Shown here: positions 33,001 through 44,551 of the stretch, piece after piece
How positions within the stretch are numbered: the stretch's first letter is position 1
Layout of the letters: each line of letters starts with the position of its first letter
The notes under the pieces: model-generated
Database searches by the model: none
The model's input: the letters and a program-made list of their open reading frames with translations, nothing else
What the model was told of the DNA's origin: nothing
DNA from: Ephemerocybe angulata
Taxonomy: Eukaryota > Basidiomycota > Agaricomycetes > Agaricales > Psathyrellaceae
Length of the DNA stretch: 64,000 bases
Assembly: GCA_013368325.1 (NCBI GenBank)
Contig: JAACJK010000001.1
Coordinates: 62,001 to 126,000, forward strand
Reading direction: 5' to 3'
Made by a program: the position numbers and the translations under genes

Positions 33001-36000
33001 GCCAAATCGTTCGCGATATCAGTCCGCAGGCGTATAAGGCGCTTTCTGAGCATCTGCAGATGCCGACGATTCGCGGAATGCAGTGAGTGCCGATGACTAG
33101 TATACTTGACCGGCGCTAATTGGGCGCTAACTTGTGGTGCAGAGTGAAGCGTGCGCGCGAGCCCCGCTTTCCAATGGATATCTGCGAAGATACGTTCAAC
33201 CTGGTGGCCAAACAGCTCAAAGCCCTGGGCCACGAGGGACCTGTAGCGCTCAGTTGTGATGATTCGAAGCTGTTGGATGCCCTGCGCTTATACTGGGATG
33301 AGAAGGACGGGTGCCACTATTTAGTAGGCGCCGCCGAGGGCAAGCTCAAGGTTGCGGATCCTGATAGAATGAAGGAGTTGCTTGAGAAGTCCGAGTACCA
33401 CAAAGCTACAAAGGTACGAATACATTTTTGTGGCTCTGTAGAATTGGCAAAAGACTAACACCGCAAAATCAGGTTCGCGTGTGGTGCTTGACGCTCCCAT
33501 CGCCCAAAGTGACACCTATCATCCTGGCGGCAGTCCCTATCACCGACGCCCTCGATGCAGACGCGCTATTCCCAATGTTGAAGACTATCGTTGATGGTCT
33601 CATAGACCGGGATATCCGGATTGTCTCCTATGCCAGCGACGGCACCGAGGTCGAGCGAAACGTGTCTGAAAAGTTGCTCGACATGGGCGAGAGGTGCGAG
33701 TATGTCATTCCAAATCCCCTTCCTCATCAGAACCGCTCCGATACGCACATCCCCTACGTCAAATATCGCGGCCAGGCCATATGCATCATCCAAGACTCCA
33801 AGCACGGATTAAAAACAATGCGTAACAATCTGTTCTCTGGCGCACGGCTTCTCGTCCTGGGCAACCATGTTGCCGCATACCGTCGAATCCGCGAGATGGC
33901 TGACGGCCCTGGGTCACCCATACATAAACGCGATGTCGAAAAAGTTGATCGGCAGGACGACAACGCGGCCTCACGGTTATTCTCTGCAGCTACCCTCAAG
34001 TACCTCATCGACAACCACAAAGACGAAGCCCTAGGCGAGATCGTATATCTGTTCGTCTTCGGCGAGCTTATCGACGCTTACCAAAACCGGTCCATGAAAC
34101 ATGTCGACCGCATCCATCTCGCTCTCCGTGCCCGGTACTTTCTCGATTCCTGGGAGACATTCCTCAATGTTTCTGGGTACCCGAAGTCTCGTTATCACGT
34201 CTCAAGGGAGGCACTGGACATTCTCGACATCCTGGTGAACGGTATCATTGCGCTCGTCGTGATCCATCGTGACCATGTTGATGGTTCTTTCCCTCTCCTC
34301 CCTTGGCTGAACTCCACCGAGCCTTGCGAGCACGTATTTGGGTCTGCACGGCAGGTTGTCAAGGACTTTACGTTTCTTGATTTCATTTATATGATTCCGA
34401 AACTCCGCGTGAAGCTTCGTCAAGCAGTGCTTCACTCACAGGCCTCTGACGGGAAGGCTCGTGCTGCTGGCTACAACCACACGTACTTCGACGATGGCGG
34501 GGTTGACTTTGACCTCCTCGCAACATTTCCTACTGACGACGAGATCGAAGAGGCATCGTGCCTCGCAGCAGAAGAAGCCGAGAGCCTCGTCAAGCTCCTG
34601 GGCATCGACGCCGACCGACTTTTCATCGTGAACTCGCTTCAGGAGTCGTCGAAAGGCCCTGTTCCGTCCCCCAACCCTGACCCGACCGAAGTAGCTCTTC
34701 CTCCCATCGCCGAATGGTTCCCGTACGATCTCTTCGAAGACCAAGTCATCCGAGGCCAAACGGAGGACGACTTAAACGAATGCTTCATGGACGACGATGA
34801 GAACGACGACGACCCTACCCTCACGCGTAATCTGGTTCGCACTGACTTGAACGACATCTCGCTCTCAGCAAAGGATGAGCACGCACTGGAGGGGATGGCA
34901 ATGGCTGGGATTACTGCAATGGCACAGGATGTCATGCAAGTGTACGTCCATTATTCTACTTGGGTTTCTCGCAGATTCACGTTACATTTGTACACAGAAA
35001 CGAATTTACTGAAACAACGGAAGACGAAGCCATTGAAGAAATTCTGGCAGAAGAGTACCGACATCTCAAAGCAATGAGAGCTCGTCTCGCATCCCTGAAG
35101 ATTCCCGACATCATCGAACCCACGCACAACAAATCCCTCGCCCAAGATTTGACCGACGCCTACCTTGATCCCCTCGTTGAACTCAGGCGCAAACACCAGA
35201 CGCGGCAAGCTGAACGAGGTGTGCGTACCCGACTCACCGATTCATCGGACCCGTCCAAGCGCAACAACGAGCTGAAGAAGGAGCTTCGTGGCAAGTTCTT
35301 CGGTATCCTCAAGATGTACGAGGATAGGAAGGGCGTTGGCACGGGTCTCGAGCGAGGGTTTCGCTGGCGAGTTGCTGCGGCAGGTGGTCGCACAGGGGTA
35401 GTCGACGGCGAGGTTCCAGAGGAACCCTCTGCAGGAAATTCCTCGAATGCAGTTGGCGCAGCTGTGAGATCCTCGAACCAGGTACGAGGCTACGCATCGT
35501 TCAATTTGCGTTACATAGAACTTACCTACTATGCACTTCCCAGTTACTTTTAAAGCGCCAGACCGCCTTTGAGACCGCATCCATACCCTCGGACCTTCGA
35601 GCCCTCATCTCTAATGCTGGTGTCGATGTCCAATCCCCGATTCAACTCGATGATTTCTGTCTGGTTTTGGAAGATGGGCATGTTCGTCTTGCCAAAGGTG
35701 TGCGCTCTTGTTGATTATTGTGCTGGTTGTACTTATCAGACGTGTAGTGATTACTCTTTATCAGAAAACTGCCGGAAAGAACGGGAAGCACGGTGCTATC
35801 ACCGACTCTTCAGTCATAACCGCCGTCTCGTATCTCGGAGTTCAGGTCTTCGAGAACACGAGGCCCAACTACTTCTCCATGTACCCTCGCCAGACTGCCC
35901 TCCTCCGGACACTCTGTTTCTCTCAAATTCCTTCCAGTCAAGTTCTCCTTCGCCTCTCGCCGAAAAATATCAAGCCTTCGCACCCTAACAAGAATACTCT

Positions 36001-36136
36001 CGTGATGGATAGCGCCACATATACTCAATTCGCCGATTTGAAGAAGCAAGAGGCCAAGTTGGTTGACGCGGTTAAGCTGTATAAAGCTCGTAACTTTGCT
36101 CAGGCCGTGCAAACCTATAGGCAGAAAAGGAAATGA
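30031..36136 (+). CDS. Ulp1 protease-transposase fusion protein of the DNA transposon
   Basis: Nine exons (30,031-31,015, 31,067-31,347, 31,396-32,766, 32,832-33,082, 33,143-33,413, 33,473-34,941, 34,998-35,481, 35,544-35,699, 35,765-36,136) sum to exactly 1,880 codons without a break. The N-terminal third is a C48 Ulp1-like cysteine protease: INRNHWIAGEIDF (His), SYGDSIRL (Asp) and DDEYSCGIVTAN (Cys). A Ser/Glu-rich linker and a Cys/His cluster follow (CSRCQAVAPY ... HYNAC). The catalytic half shows ALSCDDSKLLDALR, VSYASDGTEVERN, IIQDSKHGLKTMRNNL and STEPCEHVFGSARQ, which look like the acidic residues of an RNase H-fold transposase in a P-type/THAP9-like arrangement. Superfamily placement needs a profile search. 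Confidence 0.85.
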
Positions 36137-36377
36137 GGAAATTGGGTTGTATGGTGTACTTAGGGATTGCTACGTCTAATCTACATGCGATTTAGTGCTA
36201 TTGAGCGCTCCGTGAGCGCAGGGGAGAAAAATCGAGGAAAATAAGCGAAAATTCGAATATTTTGGACTCAGGTCCATAGGACCAGACAGATTTGGGGACG
36301 GTCCGCTGGACTCAGATCCGGACCAGACAGATTTGGCCAAATTTCCGGATTTTGACCAGACAGAAACAGGCCCACCT

Positions 36378-36411
36378 GGATCAGAGTTCACAGGGTATAT
36401 TCGGGGGTCCT
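36378..36411 (-). repeat. Transposon right terminal inverted repeat
   Basis: 34 bp, perfect inverted copy of 29,662-29,695. Confidence 0.9.
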
Positions 36412-36419
36412 TTCCCATC
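36412..36419. repeat. Target site duplication, right copy
   Basis: TTCCCATC, same 8-mer as at 29,654-29,661. Confidence 0.85.
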
Positions 36420-36533
36420 CCCGTCTCCATGAGTTTTATTGTGCGCCCCATGAGAGATAATGAGAATCAGTTCAAGGGAATGACTCCCATACACGCAGTG
36501 AATAGAGCGGGAGCAGATTCTTGTGTCAGATGT

Positions 36534-36580
36534 GTCAGATCTAGCTCCAAAAGGTACGTCAGATCTAGCTCCAAAAGGTA
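36534..36580. repeat. Two-copy 23 bp tandem repeat
   Basis: GTCAGATCTAGCTCCAAAAG plus GTA occurs twice, one base apart. No function is suggested. Confidence 0.6.
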
Positions 36581-36599
36581 ACACAGGCTTGGACCACAG

Positions 36600-37770
36600 T
36601 TGTATCGTCCTGGGATATGAAGGTGGGGCGGTTGCAGCGGAAGACCTCCTCTCTTGATCCTTGAAACGAGTCGCATCTTGGCACTTTGACTGTTAATGCC
36701 GAGCCTCGAGCTGGCGCTTATCTCGTCACCCGAAATGGACGGTGTCTGAAGTCGAGACGTGACCGGAGCATCTCGATGTTCATCATGGCACTCGGCGCCA
36801 CCAGTGGTCCCCGGTATCACCCTATCTCATGGGTCACATTTATCACGGATAATGGCGAGCCGCGACTGGACTCAGAGGGCACCATACTGCTACATCGGAG
36901 GGCAAGGTCGTAATGTCTGCTGGTGTCGGAGCATTGATTTAGAAGCTATGCAGCAATTACACACTACCTACGATGATGAAAAACTCGGACTCGTGTGTGT
37001 GTAGTGGAGAGAATGCATAGAACTCCTGCCAGCCTGGAAGAGATGGAGGACCCAAGGCGACTGAAAGGTCCGGAAAGCCGTTGAAATCATGCTTCAGGGC
37101 TCAGTTATATGCCCATACCACTTTTCATGCAATACTCTGTGCTCTCTTTAAGCCCCGGGCCACGGAATCGGGGCCTTTTACAAAGACAGCGACGGGCGCC
37201 TAACCAAACATTTTGTGAAATCTCGAGCCCACTTGAAGCAAGCATTCTGCAATCAAAGCAAGGGATCTAAATTTACACCGAAGACCCTGCTTAAGGCTCC
37301 ATAAAGCATGTAGCGCCTCCCACACGCAGCGGAAGAGTCTCCTTGGCACCAGAAGCCGGCCGTACCTGAATTAAAACGGAGTTCTAAAGTGGTGATGATG
37401 AGCTCGGGAGCTGCCGCGTCTCATCCATATCCTTCAATCTTCGGCCTCTTTCTTCTATGCCTCCAGGCCCATCGCACGCTGACTTGGATGTGGTGGAACA
37501 CAGAAGAAGATTTGATTACTCGCCTCGTATTATTGGAAAATGGAGACCTCGGCTCGGCTGGGTTCCAATCACGAGGGAATCAAGTTGATCTGATATCTTG
37601 ATTTACAACGCTTGTCTCTGGTCCGCCTTGAGTGCCACATTTCGTCGACTTGACTGGCAGCCAGTCTACATTAAGGCTGTGCATTGGGTATGTCCGTACA
37701 GCTCCACTCTACAAAGAACTTGTCTCAACCCACTCCAGAAGGCGCATCTTTCGACCAGAATCTTTGGCTG
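36600..37770. other. Intergenic, no gene seen
   Basis: No supported reading frame between the transposon and the UstYa-like cluster. Confidence 0.35.
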
Positions 37771-37860
37771 AGATGAAGTACGACACGGTGAGTGTTCTAC
37801 GCTAGTCGATGCTACTCGTCCAATATTGGTGAGTATCCCTAGGGCTCGGTACATGCAGTC

Positions 37861-38549
37861 ATGCTGGTGGCGATCGTTATCCTCACCGCGTGCAATGCTG
37901 CTCGCTTCGCTCTCAACCTCAGCTACATTGACATTATCAACAAGGCAGTGAATTGTGAGCACCTCGCGAGGTTTCTTTGGGCGTAACTTGACCAACTGTC
38001 CTGTTTCAAGCACTACATTTCCAAAAGAGTGGAACTCCTCGCCTCCTTCCCATTCCACTCCAAGACGCAGTCATGGTCTTCCAGTCAACAGAGCGCTACG
38101 GCCTTGACAAGCAAGCGGAATGGGAAAGCATCACCCCAACCCCTGTGGGTGGCTGGATCAAGCTCCCAGTGCCCCACCGCTCCGAGTCGACCGACAATAC
38201 CAACATGGCGTTCTCTGTGGCGATGTATCATCAGATTCACTGTCTCGACCTCATACGCTACGACCTCCTGCAGTCCAGAAACGCAACAGGCGCGTTCAAA
38301 CTTCACTCGGGACACGCGGATCACTGCTACAACTATGTGAGGAAGGGCCTTCTGTGCGGAAGTGATACTACTCTGGAGCCTTGGATCGCTGAAGCGATCG
38401 CATGCGATGCGAATACTGCTAATATTCCAACTGAAGCTCCAAGAGTTGCACACGTCTGCAAGGACTGGACGCAGATACGGAGATTTGTTGGCCCCAACTA
38501 CCATGATAACGTTGACTACATTAATCGGGCCATAGCCGGAAAAGTATGA
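37861..38549 (+). CDS. UstYa-like (DUF3328) oxidase, motifs intact
   Basis: UstYa-family proteins are small type II membrane proteins that oxidatively cyclise the core of ribosomal peptides in dikaritin pathways. Exons 37,861-37,954 and 38,011-38,549. An N-terminal hydrophobic segment (MLVAIVILTACNAARFAL) is followed by the lumenal domain. The diagnostic H-x-x-H-C motif is intact (MYHQIHCLDLIRYD). The second histidine motif (GHADHCYNYVRKGLLC), the following DTTLEP and the C-terminal HVCKDWTQI are all present. A longer start at 37,773 can be joined in frame through a short intron and would add 13 residues. First of three UstYa-like genes in a row on this strand, facing the precursor genes at 40.9-45.0 kb. 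Confidence 0.85.
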
Positions 38550-38882
38550 ACGTTGTTTGTAGATAACTAGAATTTACTTGTTCTTACTGCTTTCAGTAAT
38601 TTGAACAGATAAGTGGGCCAATGAATGATCATGCTGACTTGGATATGTGACTTTTACTCGCAATCACCTCGCAACCTACTCGCAACTCCGCATCGAGGGC
38701 GCTTATGATTTCTCAAGGTCCTCGAAATTGATCGGGGCTGCTCGACGGATTGATGATCTCATGAGATCCCCTGTCCAACATGTCATCTCCCATATCGCCA
38801 TTCTCTTTTGAGAGGATGTAAGTACCGGGTGGGTATCATTCTACGCTATCCCACCGACGGTTCCTCCCAGCGTTATCCGAGC

Positions 38883-39319
38883 ATGTCTCCCACCTACACA
38901 TCTCTGCCCTCGGAGGAGGGCGACACACTTCTTGGATCGCACCATTTGAGCGCCTCTGAGAAGCCGAACTCAGCAAACAGCGCACCTGGATCCAGATACC
39001 ACCTAGTCCTCTACACACTACTTGCGGTAATAGTCGCGGTCAACGTTGGATTACTCGCCAAGACAGTCTCGATGCAAGCAGCAACGATATCAGCCATAGC
39101 TCAGGCGAGGGACATCGACCATCTTCCTCGACCCGACCAATACGTGGGCTTGCCTTCGAAACCGTGTATGTCTTTTGATGTGATTGTTTCGTGGGTCTGC
39201 GACTGAGATTCCGTAGGAACAAATGATGTTTCCTTGGATGATATATCCACCGACTTATGGATAGTCGGACATTCGGTGGATAGAAATGGAATATTAATGC
39301 ACACGAGAGACGAGTATTA
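38883..39319 (+). CDS. Short UstYa-like membrane protein lacking the catalytic motifs
   Basis: Exon 1 (38,883-39,165) encodes a Ser/Pro-rich cytosolic head, one transmembrane helix (LVLYTLLAVIVAVNVGLLA) and the stretch DHLPRPDQYVGLPSKP, typical of the segment between membrane anchor and catalytic domain in UstYa-like proteins. I join it to 39,208-39,319, which ends in a stop after about 37 more residues. No H-x-x-H-C motif or second histidine motif follows before the next gene. The exon 2 acceptor is uncertain; the nearer TAG acceptor gives an immediate stop. Either way the protein is an anchor without the oxidase core. Compare the gene at 54.2-54.6 kb. Confidence 0.6.
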
Positions 39320-39675
39320 GGGAATTGGAATGCAGTGTCGGTTCTGAGATTGCACAATCGAAGTCAAGTTGCACGATACACAAGACTTCGTGATGACGTT
39401 TGTAGTCATTCTGATGGAAATGAGGTACGTCTACTGCGCACAAGGGGCAGTATACAAGATCCATGACTTCAATCTAAGCTTCCCCTGCCAATCCCACGGG
39501 TACCTACATGGCCGCACTTCAGAACTGAAGGAGAATAACCTACAGAGTATATCAGGCGAGTTTTGATGTCACTGCCCGATTGGTGATTCATCAGGCTTGA
39601 TACCCATCGAGAGAATGAGGAAAGAAATATGCTGTAACCTATCGTTTTTCTTGTCTTCCTCGCTGTCCTGTCCCA

Positions 39676-40333
39676 ATGCGAGGCCCAGCATATCTCCCCA
39701 CATCACTCACGACTCTAGTTCTCGCTGTATGTATTGCCATTAACATCGCACTGATTCGGCAAGACTACAAGTTCGCCCAAGTCGTTCAGTCTCATGCGGG
39801 CGGTAAGTATTGTACCTCGGCTCTCTATGACACCGTAAACTAATATGCCGATCTACCCAGAACGACGTACACCATATCCTGGGGAGCTGGCCATAGAGCA
39901 CGAGCCTGTAGTTCTTGTCTCGTACAAGGATGGAAAGTACAAGCTCGACGCAGAGGATGAATGGGCCTCTATGTTTCCTCGCGGGCTCTCACTGGAACAT
40001 CGGACGACCAACACTTCCAGGACAGCAAGCGTACAAGAAACCCTAAGAATTCCATCACTCTATAACCAGCTGTGGTGCTTGAACACCCTCCGCCAGATTC
40101 ACATGACCCCAGGGTGGGAGAACGATGCGTGTCGAGATCGGCAAGTACATATATGTTTGAACCTGCTGCGCCAGGGTGCACTCTGTACTGGTGATACCGC
40201 ACTGGAACCTCCTGTTGACCGAAATCATGGTCCGTATAAGGTCCCCGGGTATGAAGTAGAACATGTATGTAGAGACTGGGCGAAGGTTAGAGCAGTGACT
40301 GAGGCGATGTTGGGTAGTCAACACCCTAGATAA
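39676..40333 (+). CDS. UstYa-like protein with degenerate histidine motifs
   Basis: Exons 39,676-39,802 and 39,861-40,333. A transmembrane helix (LTTLVLAVCIAINIAL) is followed by DAEDEWASMFPRGLSLEH, which aligns with the usual EWASL...GG region. The first motif reads LYNQLWCLNTLRQIH, so both histidines of H-x-x-H-C are replaced (Asn, Trp). The second reads VHICLNLLRQGALC, with Ile directly before the Cys where His is usual. DTALEP and EHVCRDWAKV are normal. The frame is clean, so this looks like a maintained, catalytically altered paralogue, not a decayed one. A partner or chaperone role for an active UstYa is one possibility. Confidence 0.8.
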
Positions 40334-40339
40334 TGTGTT

Positions 40340-40925
40340 CTGACGGCGGTGTATACTCAATGGAGATGTTGATATCCTGTTCTGTGATATGGGAAGTTAT
40401 AGCTACACACTTGCTCTCTCTGTACCCTCGAACAAGATGCAGGGAGCCGATATAGCGTCAGAATTCCTCAACATAATAGGCGCCCGACTTTTCGTCACAA
40501 ATCGGTGTCGACCACACACTTGAATATGTAGCCATTGATATTCATAACACTCGCAGTACTAAAGGCGAGTTTTCAGATAGTGTTCTCGGAAATGCTAGTT
40601 GAAAATGTTTGAAACGGTTTCTCCATGACGCATTGGCTCAGTCGACATACATATATTTTTTACTATATGCCCCGGATAACACTGTGATGGGGCTTTTCTA
40701 TCCAATAACCCGTTCGCGCGACAGAACCGTCAACGCTCATCGTGATAAGCATTCTCCCATTCAACTGACTGTCATGGACCGCGTTGAGAAAGCAATTTTA
40801 TCTAGTATACATAGTACATCTGGCTCAAGGTCGTTCAACAGATTAAGCTGGAATAGGTCTAGTATAGTTAATTTCAGACCGCCTTCTAGCTTACTATGGC
40901 CGCTTACCGTGTCTGGACAGCTGAA
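40340..40925. other. Intergenic between UstYa-like and precursor genes
   Basis: The two genes point toward each other here. No further gene is supported. Confidence 0.35.
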
Positions 40926-40930
40926 TTGGA

Positions 40931-41170
40931 CTAGGAATCGTACTCTACGGAGTAAGTCCAGATGCCGTTGTCCTTCGCAGGGGCTTTGGTGGGCACTGCA
41001 CATGGCCGAGATTAGTAGATGCACAACTGTAAGTCTGCGGGGAAGCGAAGCTACTCACGGTCTCGCGCTTCGATGGAGAACTCGGGAATCACCAACGCCG
41101 CTGTGGGCGTTACGGCAAGAAGCAGGGCCATGGCGGCCGCAACCATAGAGGTGAGAGTGAAGTGATGCAT
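40931..41170 (-). CDS. Secreted peptide precursor, single GIWTY core
   Basis: Two exons (41,170-41,059 and 40,995-40,931), phase-1 intron, 58 residues. The signal peptide (MHHFTLTSMVAAAMALLLAV, ending TAA) is followed by LVIPEFSIEARDL, then exon 2 with KDNGIWTYSVEYDS before the stop. That end aligns with HDNAIYTYAAEYES of the five-repeat gene next door, with Trp in place of Tyr. The ARD-L junction also matches the SRD-L junction there. This is the smallest clear member of the family and lies between the UstYa-like trio and the five-repeat gene. Confidence 0.75.
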
Positions 41171-41179
41171 GTTTGAGGG

Positions 41180-42600
41180 TAGAAAATCGTGGGGGACTTG
41201 CGGCTAGAATGAGAATTGGGAGGTGATTCACGGGGTGGCCAACTCATGCCAGCACGACTTTAATACAAAACTGCCCATGGCGCGCGTGTGAGTACCTGTA
41301 TAATGGGCTCCTGATTATGGCTTCCTCGTTAACCTGTTCGATTTGATGAACTAGCCGGGCTATCAGGACACGCGCAGATATCAGCGCCCCAGTGGGACCG
41401 AACAAAAGTATAGAAGGTCGAGAAGTTCACCATTGAAACGAATTTCACGCAGATAGAAGGACCAGGTTCGGACTATCTGCAGAACAGAGGCATGGGCGCA
41501 GCTACGAAGCATATGGCCCAGCAGCGATCAGAAAGATACGTCGCACGCGCGCACTTGCATCCTGCAGACTCCAATTTCGATCTATCTGACGCCGAAGTCT
41601 CGCGTCGCGAGTGGCAGTGTCTTCGGCTCTCAGTAGGCGTCCGAGGATCCGGACAGCCGAGGACTCGTCCAGGACTGTGACTTCGGCATGTGAACGGCCG
41701 GGGCCAAAAGTGGGCTGTTTGTCAGCTCCGGTACACCTCCGCGGTCGGCAACCCACGCTCTCCAAGTTAGGCGCGATTCTCTCTTTTACAGCTCACTCTG
41801 TTTCTTTGTCACCTTTTGGTAAAATACCTGCTGGAGTATGTATTTATGCTCTATAGAAATAATCTCCAAGCCTGAAAACCGTAATCGAACACTGTTGGCG
41901 TGGTAATCATATTTAATCCCTGTTATCTATTCTGTGTGGCATATTCCCACAAATGACCACGGCCGTTCACATACCAAAGTCACATCAGTCCTAGGATGGC
42001 CCATCCGAGTCCTAGGACTGCTAAAGCTCATACCATCGGGCATATTGCAACACTGGCTGCGGATCTTGTCGACCATTTGGCAGTGATCTGCCGCCAGCCG
42101 AGTATACTATCATAGATTCATATTGATTGATCGCTCGAAACCATCGCGCTCGAGGGCAGTGTATTTACATATAGCTGTCCCTCAGTCCATGTTTTGAGTC
42201 ATGTCCTCGAATCCTCGAACATCAACATGGCTGTCAGTCTCCACCTCACTCAGACGTCAACACCCAGCTTAGCAACTACCATATAAGGCGCCCGACTCCG
42301 GAGTAGGCGCCCACCTCGACTTTCTAAGCATGACTACCTGCACAGTCCAAGTATTACTCAATATATCAGCCCATCTACCTCTAAAGGGACTGTAGTAACA
42401 CTGTGGCTAGCCATTAAACAAGGAGTCGAACGAGGATACGATGAAACGCCAAACCTCCCAAACATACTCCGCGACCCAGATAACCCGAGGTATCGTTTGT
42501 TGGACCAAGCGAGAATGAGCGAACATTCCCGAAACAAGAATGGTATTCATGAAGTATTGTTCAGCTCCTGGTAATGTCTATATTTCACAATGTCCTACAG
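41180..42600. other. Intergenic, no gene seen
   Basis: Frames near 41,500-41,860 on both strands overlap one another and carry no motif. Confidence 0.35.
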
Positions 42601-42616
42601 CAAGCGCTTTGCAAGC

Positions 42617-43376
42617 CTAGGCGTCGCCCTCGTACTCTGCAGCATAAGTGTAAATAGCATTGTCAAGCTGAGGCACCTTGTCCACTGTAAAAGTCAAATT
42701 AGTATTGAGTTCCACACGACAGTGGTGTATCGCAATCCGAAGCTCACCATCTCGGGACTCATACTCCGCGGCATACGTATAAATGGCGTTGTCATGCTCG
42801 GGTACCTTGGGAAGCACTTGAGATAGTTAAGTTAGCATCTCCTTGATTTGAAGTCGGAGCTTGAGCAATGGTAAATCGGCACTCACAATCTCGGCTCTCG
42901 TATTCCGCGGCGTAGGTGTAAATTGCGTTATCATGCTCCGGAACCTTGGGGGGTACTGGAGAGGTCGTATTAGTCTATGTTCAATCGAGACCTGGCCTTG
43001 AGTGCTCACAATCTCGGCTCTCGTACTCCGCTGCGTATGTGTAAATGGCGTTGTCGTGTTCCGGAACCTTCACAGGCACTAAGCAAACCATTTTAGTTGG
43101 TCCTTGACTGTAGGGAAGTTGTCCACCGGGACTCACAGTCGCGAGACTCGTATTCCGCTGCATATGTATAGATGGCGTCGTCGTGTTCCGGCACCTTGGA
43201 GGGTACTACACGAGTAGGTGAGTATAGTCGTGTTATAGGTCACTTAGAATTCAATACGAACATTCCCGGTCGTCAATGACAGCTGCATCAGGTATCACAA
43301 GTCCTGCTGTAGATTGGACTGCGGCGAAAAGGACCATGGTGGCTCCAACCAACGAAGCAAGTTTGAATCTGTACAT
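42617..43376 (-). CDS. Five-repeat secreted peptide precursor, NAIYTYAAEYE cores
   Basis: Six exons: 43,376-43,262 (signal peptide MYRFKLASLVGATMVLF and leader), then 43,205-43,137, 43,078-43,010, 42,955-42,887, 42,816-42,748 and 42,684-42,617. The middle four repeat exons are each exactly 69 nt, and all introns are phase 1. Each exon encodes one near-identical unit, KVPEHDNAIYTYAAEYESRD, the first with DDA and the last with PQLDNAIYTYAAEYEGDA and the stop. No Lys-Arg pairs separate the units; single Lys before VPEH and Arg in ESRD are the only basic residues. The architecture allows copy number to change by exon duplication without breaking the frame. I infer a multi-core RiPP precursor, cores containing three Tyr each. 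Confidence 0.85.
43137..43205 (-). repeat. Representative 69 nt repeat exon
   Basis: First of four 69 nt exons (others 43,010-43,078, 42,887-42,955, 42,748-42,816), each coding one 23-residue unit; a 68 nt terminal copy is at 42,617-42,684. Confidence 0.85.
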
Positions 43377-43399
43377 TTTCCAGGGAGAGATGGATTATA

Positions 43400-44540
43400 T
43401 GCAAAGAAGGGGGTTGAGAAAGGTGAGATGTGAATGGTAAGTTCTCTGGTGCTTTAATCCTCTTTCATATCTTTTGAAAGTTCCTGTTCGAGGCTTTGGC
43501 CGAGCAAGGTGTATCGTACGTTCTGACTCTGGCTCATTCTATCTGATTCCGAAGCTAGTTGGTATCAATCGGGAATTATCACCATTGGGGAGTTGGAATG
43601 GCCACTTTCATTAGCAGCAGAGCTGAGAATGCCTATTGTCTCATATTGTTCGCCATATGGAAAGCGATCTTCTCTGTTCCATAGGCCGATACAGCGATAC
43701 GTCGCTGCTTCGATCGGTATGGAACCCCGTTACGTTCCCTAATTGGTTCCGTAGTCCTCGTCTCACGATGAGGTTTAATTTCAGGTTAACTACCACTACC
43801 ACTACCACTGTTCCGGGTCTATCACATTTAATGTCAGTGGGAGCTAGTAATTGGCCCGAACATCTGAAATAGTGTTCAAACTAGTAGGCTTTAATGTACA
43901 GTATGCTATGTACCAGTATCGCGCTCGCGCACAAGGAAATTGCGATGACTGCGGACGAGGGTATTTGGAAAACTTTGAGAATACAAGTGATAGTAACTGA
44001 CTGCTCGCGAGGACACCACTGTTCTCTCGGGGATGCTCCCCGTCGTGGGGGACCTCAAGTCCCCACGGCCTGATGCTTCTATCTGTATAAGAAGTACTCA
44101 CAGGGAAGAAACATAGTTAGTTATTTCAAAGAGTAGAGGCAACCCGCGTGGATATTCTACAAGTATCATATCCATGATTAGGCATCAAACGAGAAGTGGA
44201 TGTGAGTTAAAGGTCCAGCGCGAATGGAAGTAGAGCTATCTTCGTAGACAGATTCCGAGAAACGCGTATCCAAAGTGTGGTTAGCATAAATCTACCTACC
44301 TGCTGATGCGAGAGTGTGGGCCAGTGTACCCAAGGGAAGTGTGGGTCCCACACCAGTCCCAAGCGCATACATGTATAACTCTTTTGCGGGCTTGCAAGGC
44401 GTGATGTTGATACACAATGAGGCACATGAAGTCGTAGATTGCACCACACAATATCGAAAATCTAATGGAAAACGTCCGTTGACCCCGTACAGGGTGACTT
44501 CGTGACCAAGATCCGGTTTGACTAGTCTAGATACGTCAAC
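43400..44540. other. Intergenic, no gene seen
   Basis: Holds a short CCACTA run near 43,792. No coding frame is supported. Confidence 0.35.
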
Positions 44541-44551
44541 TGAAAAGGAAT

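Larger units (their letters stand above)
29662..36411 (+). mobile_element. Complete 6.75 kb DNA transposon with Ulp1-type transposase
   Basis: The ends are defined by 34 bp perfect terminal inverted repeats starting AGGACCCCCGAA and an 8 bp direct duplication TTCCCATC on each side. The motif GACCAGACA recurs at least four times inside the left end and three times inside the right end, a pattern expected for transposase-binding subterminal repeats. The element carries one long multi-exon gene whose reading frame is unbroken, so it may be autonomous and recent. The 8 bp duplication fits hAT, P-type and KDZ-like superfamilies; I cannot choose between them by eye. It sits about 0.2 kb upstream of the precursor gene at 29,445. 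Confidence 0.9.

Noticed and set aside
42617..43376. Classical KR-separated Kex2 repeat precursor
   Set aside because: No Lys-Arg or Arg-Arg pairs occur between the units. The RiPP reading therefore rests on repeats, aromatic cores and UstYa-like neighbours, not on Kex2 sites.
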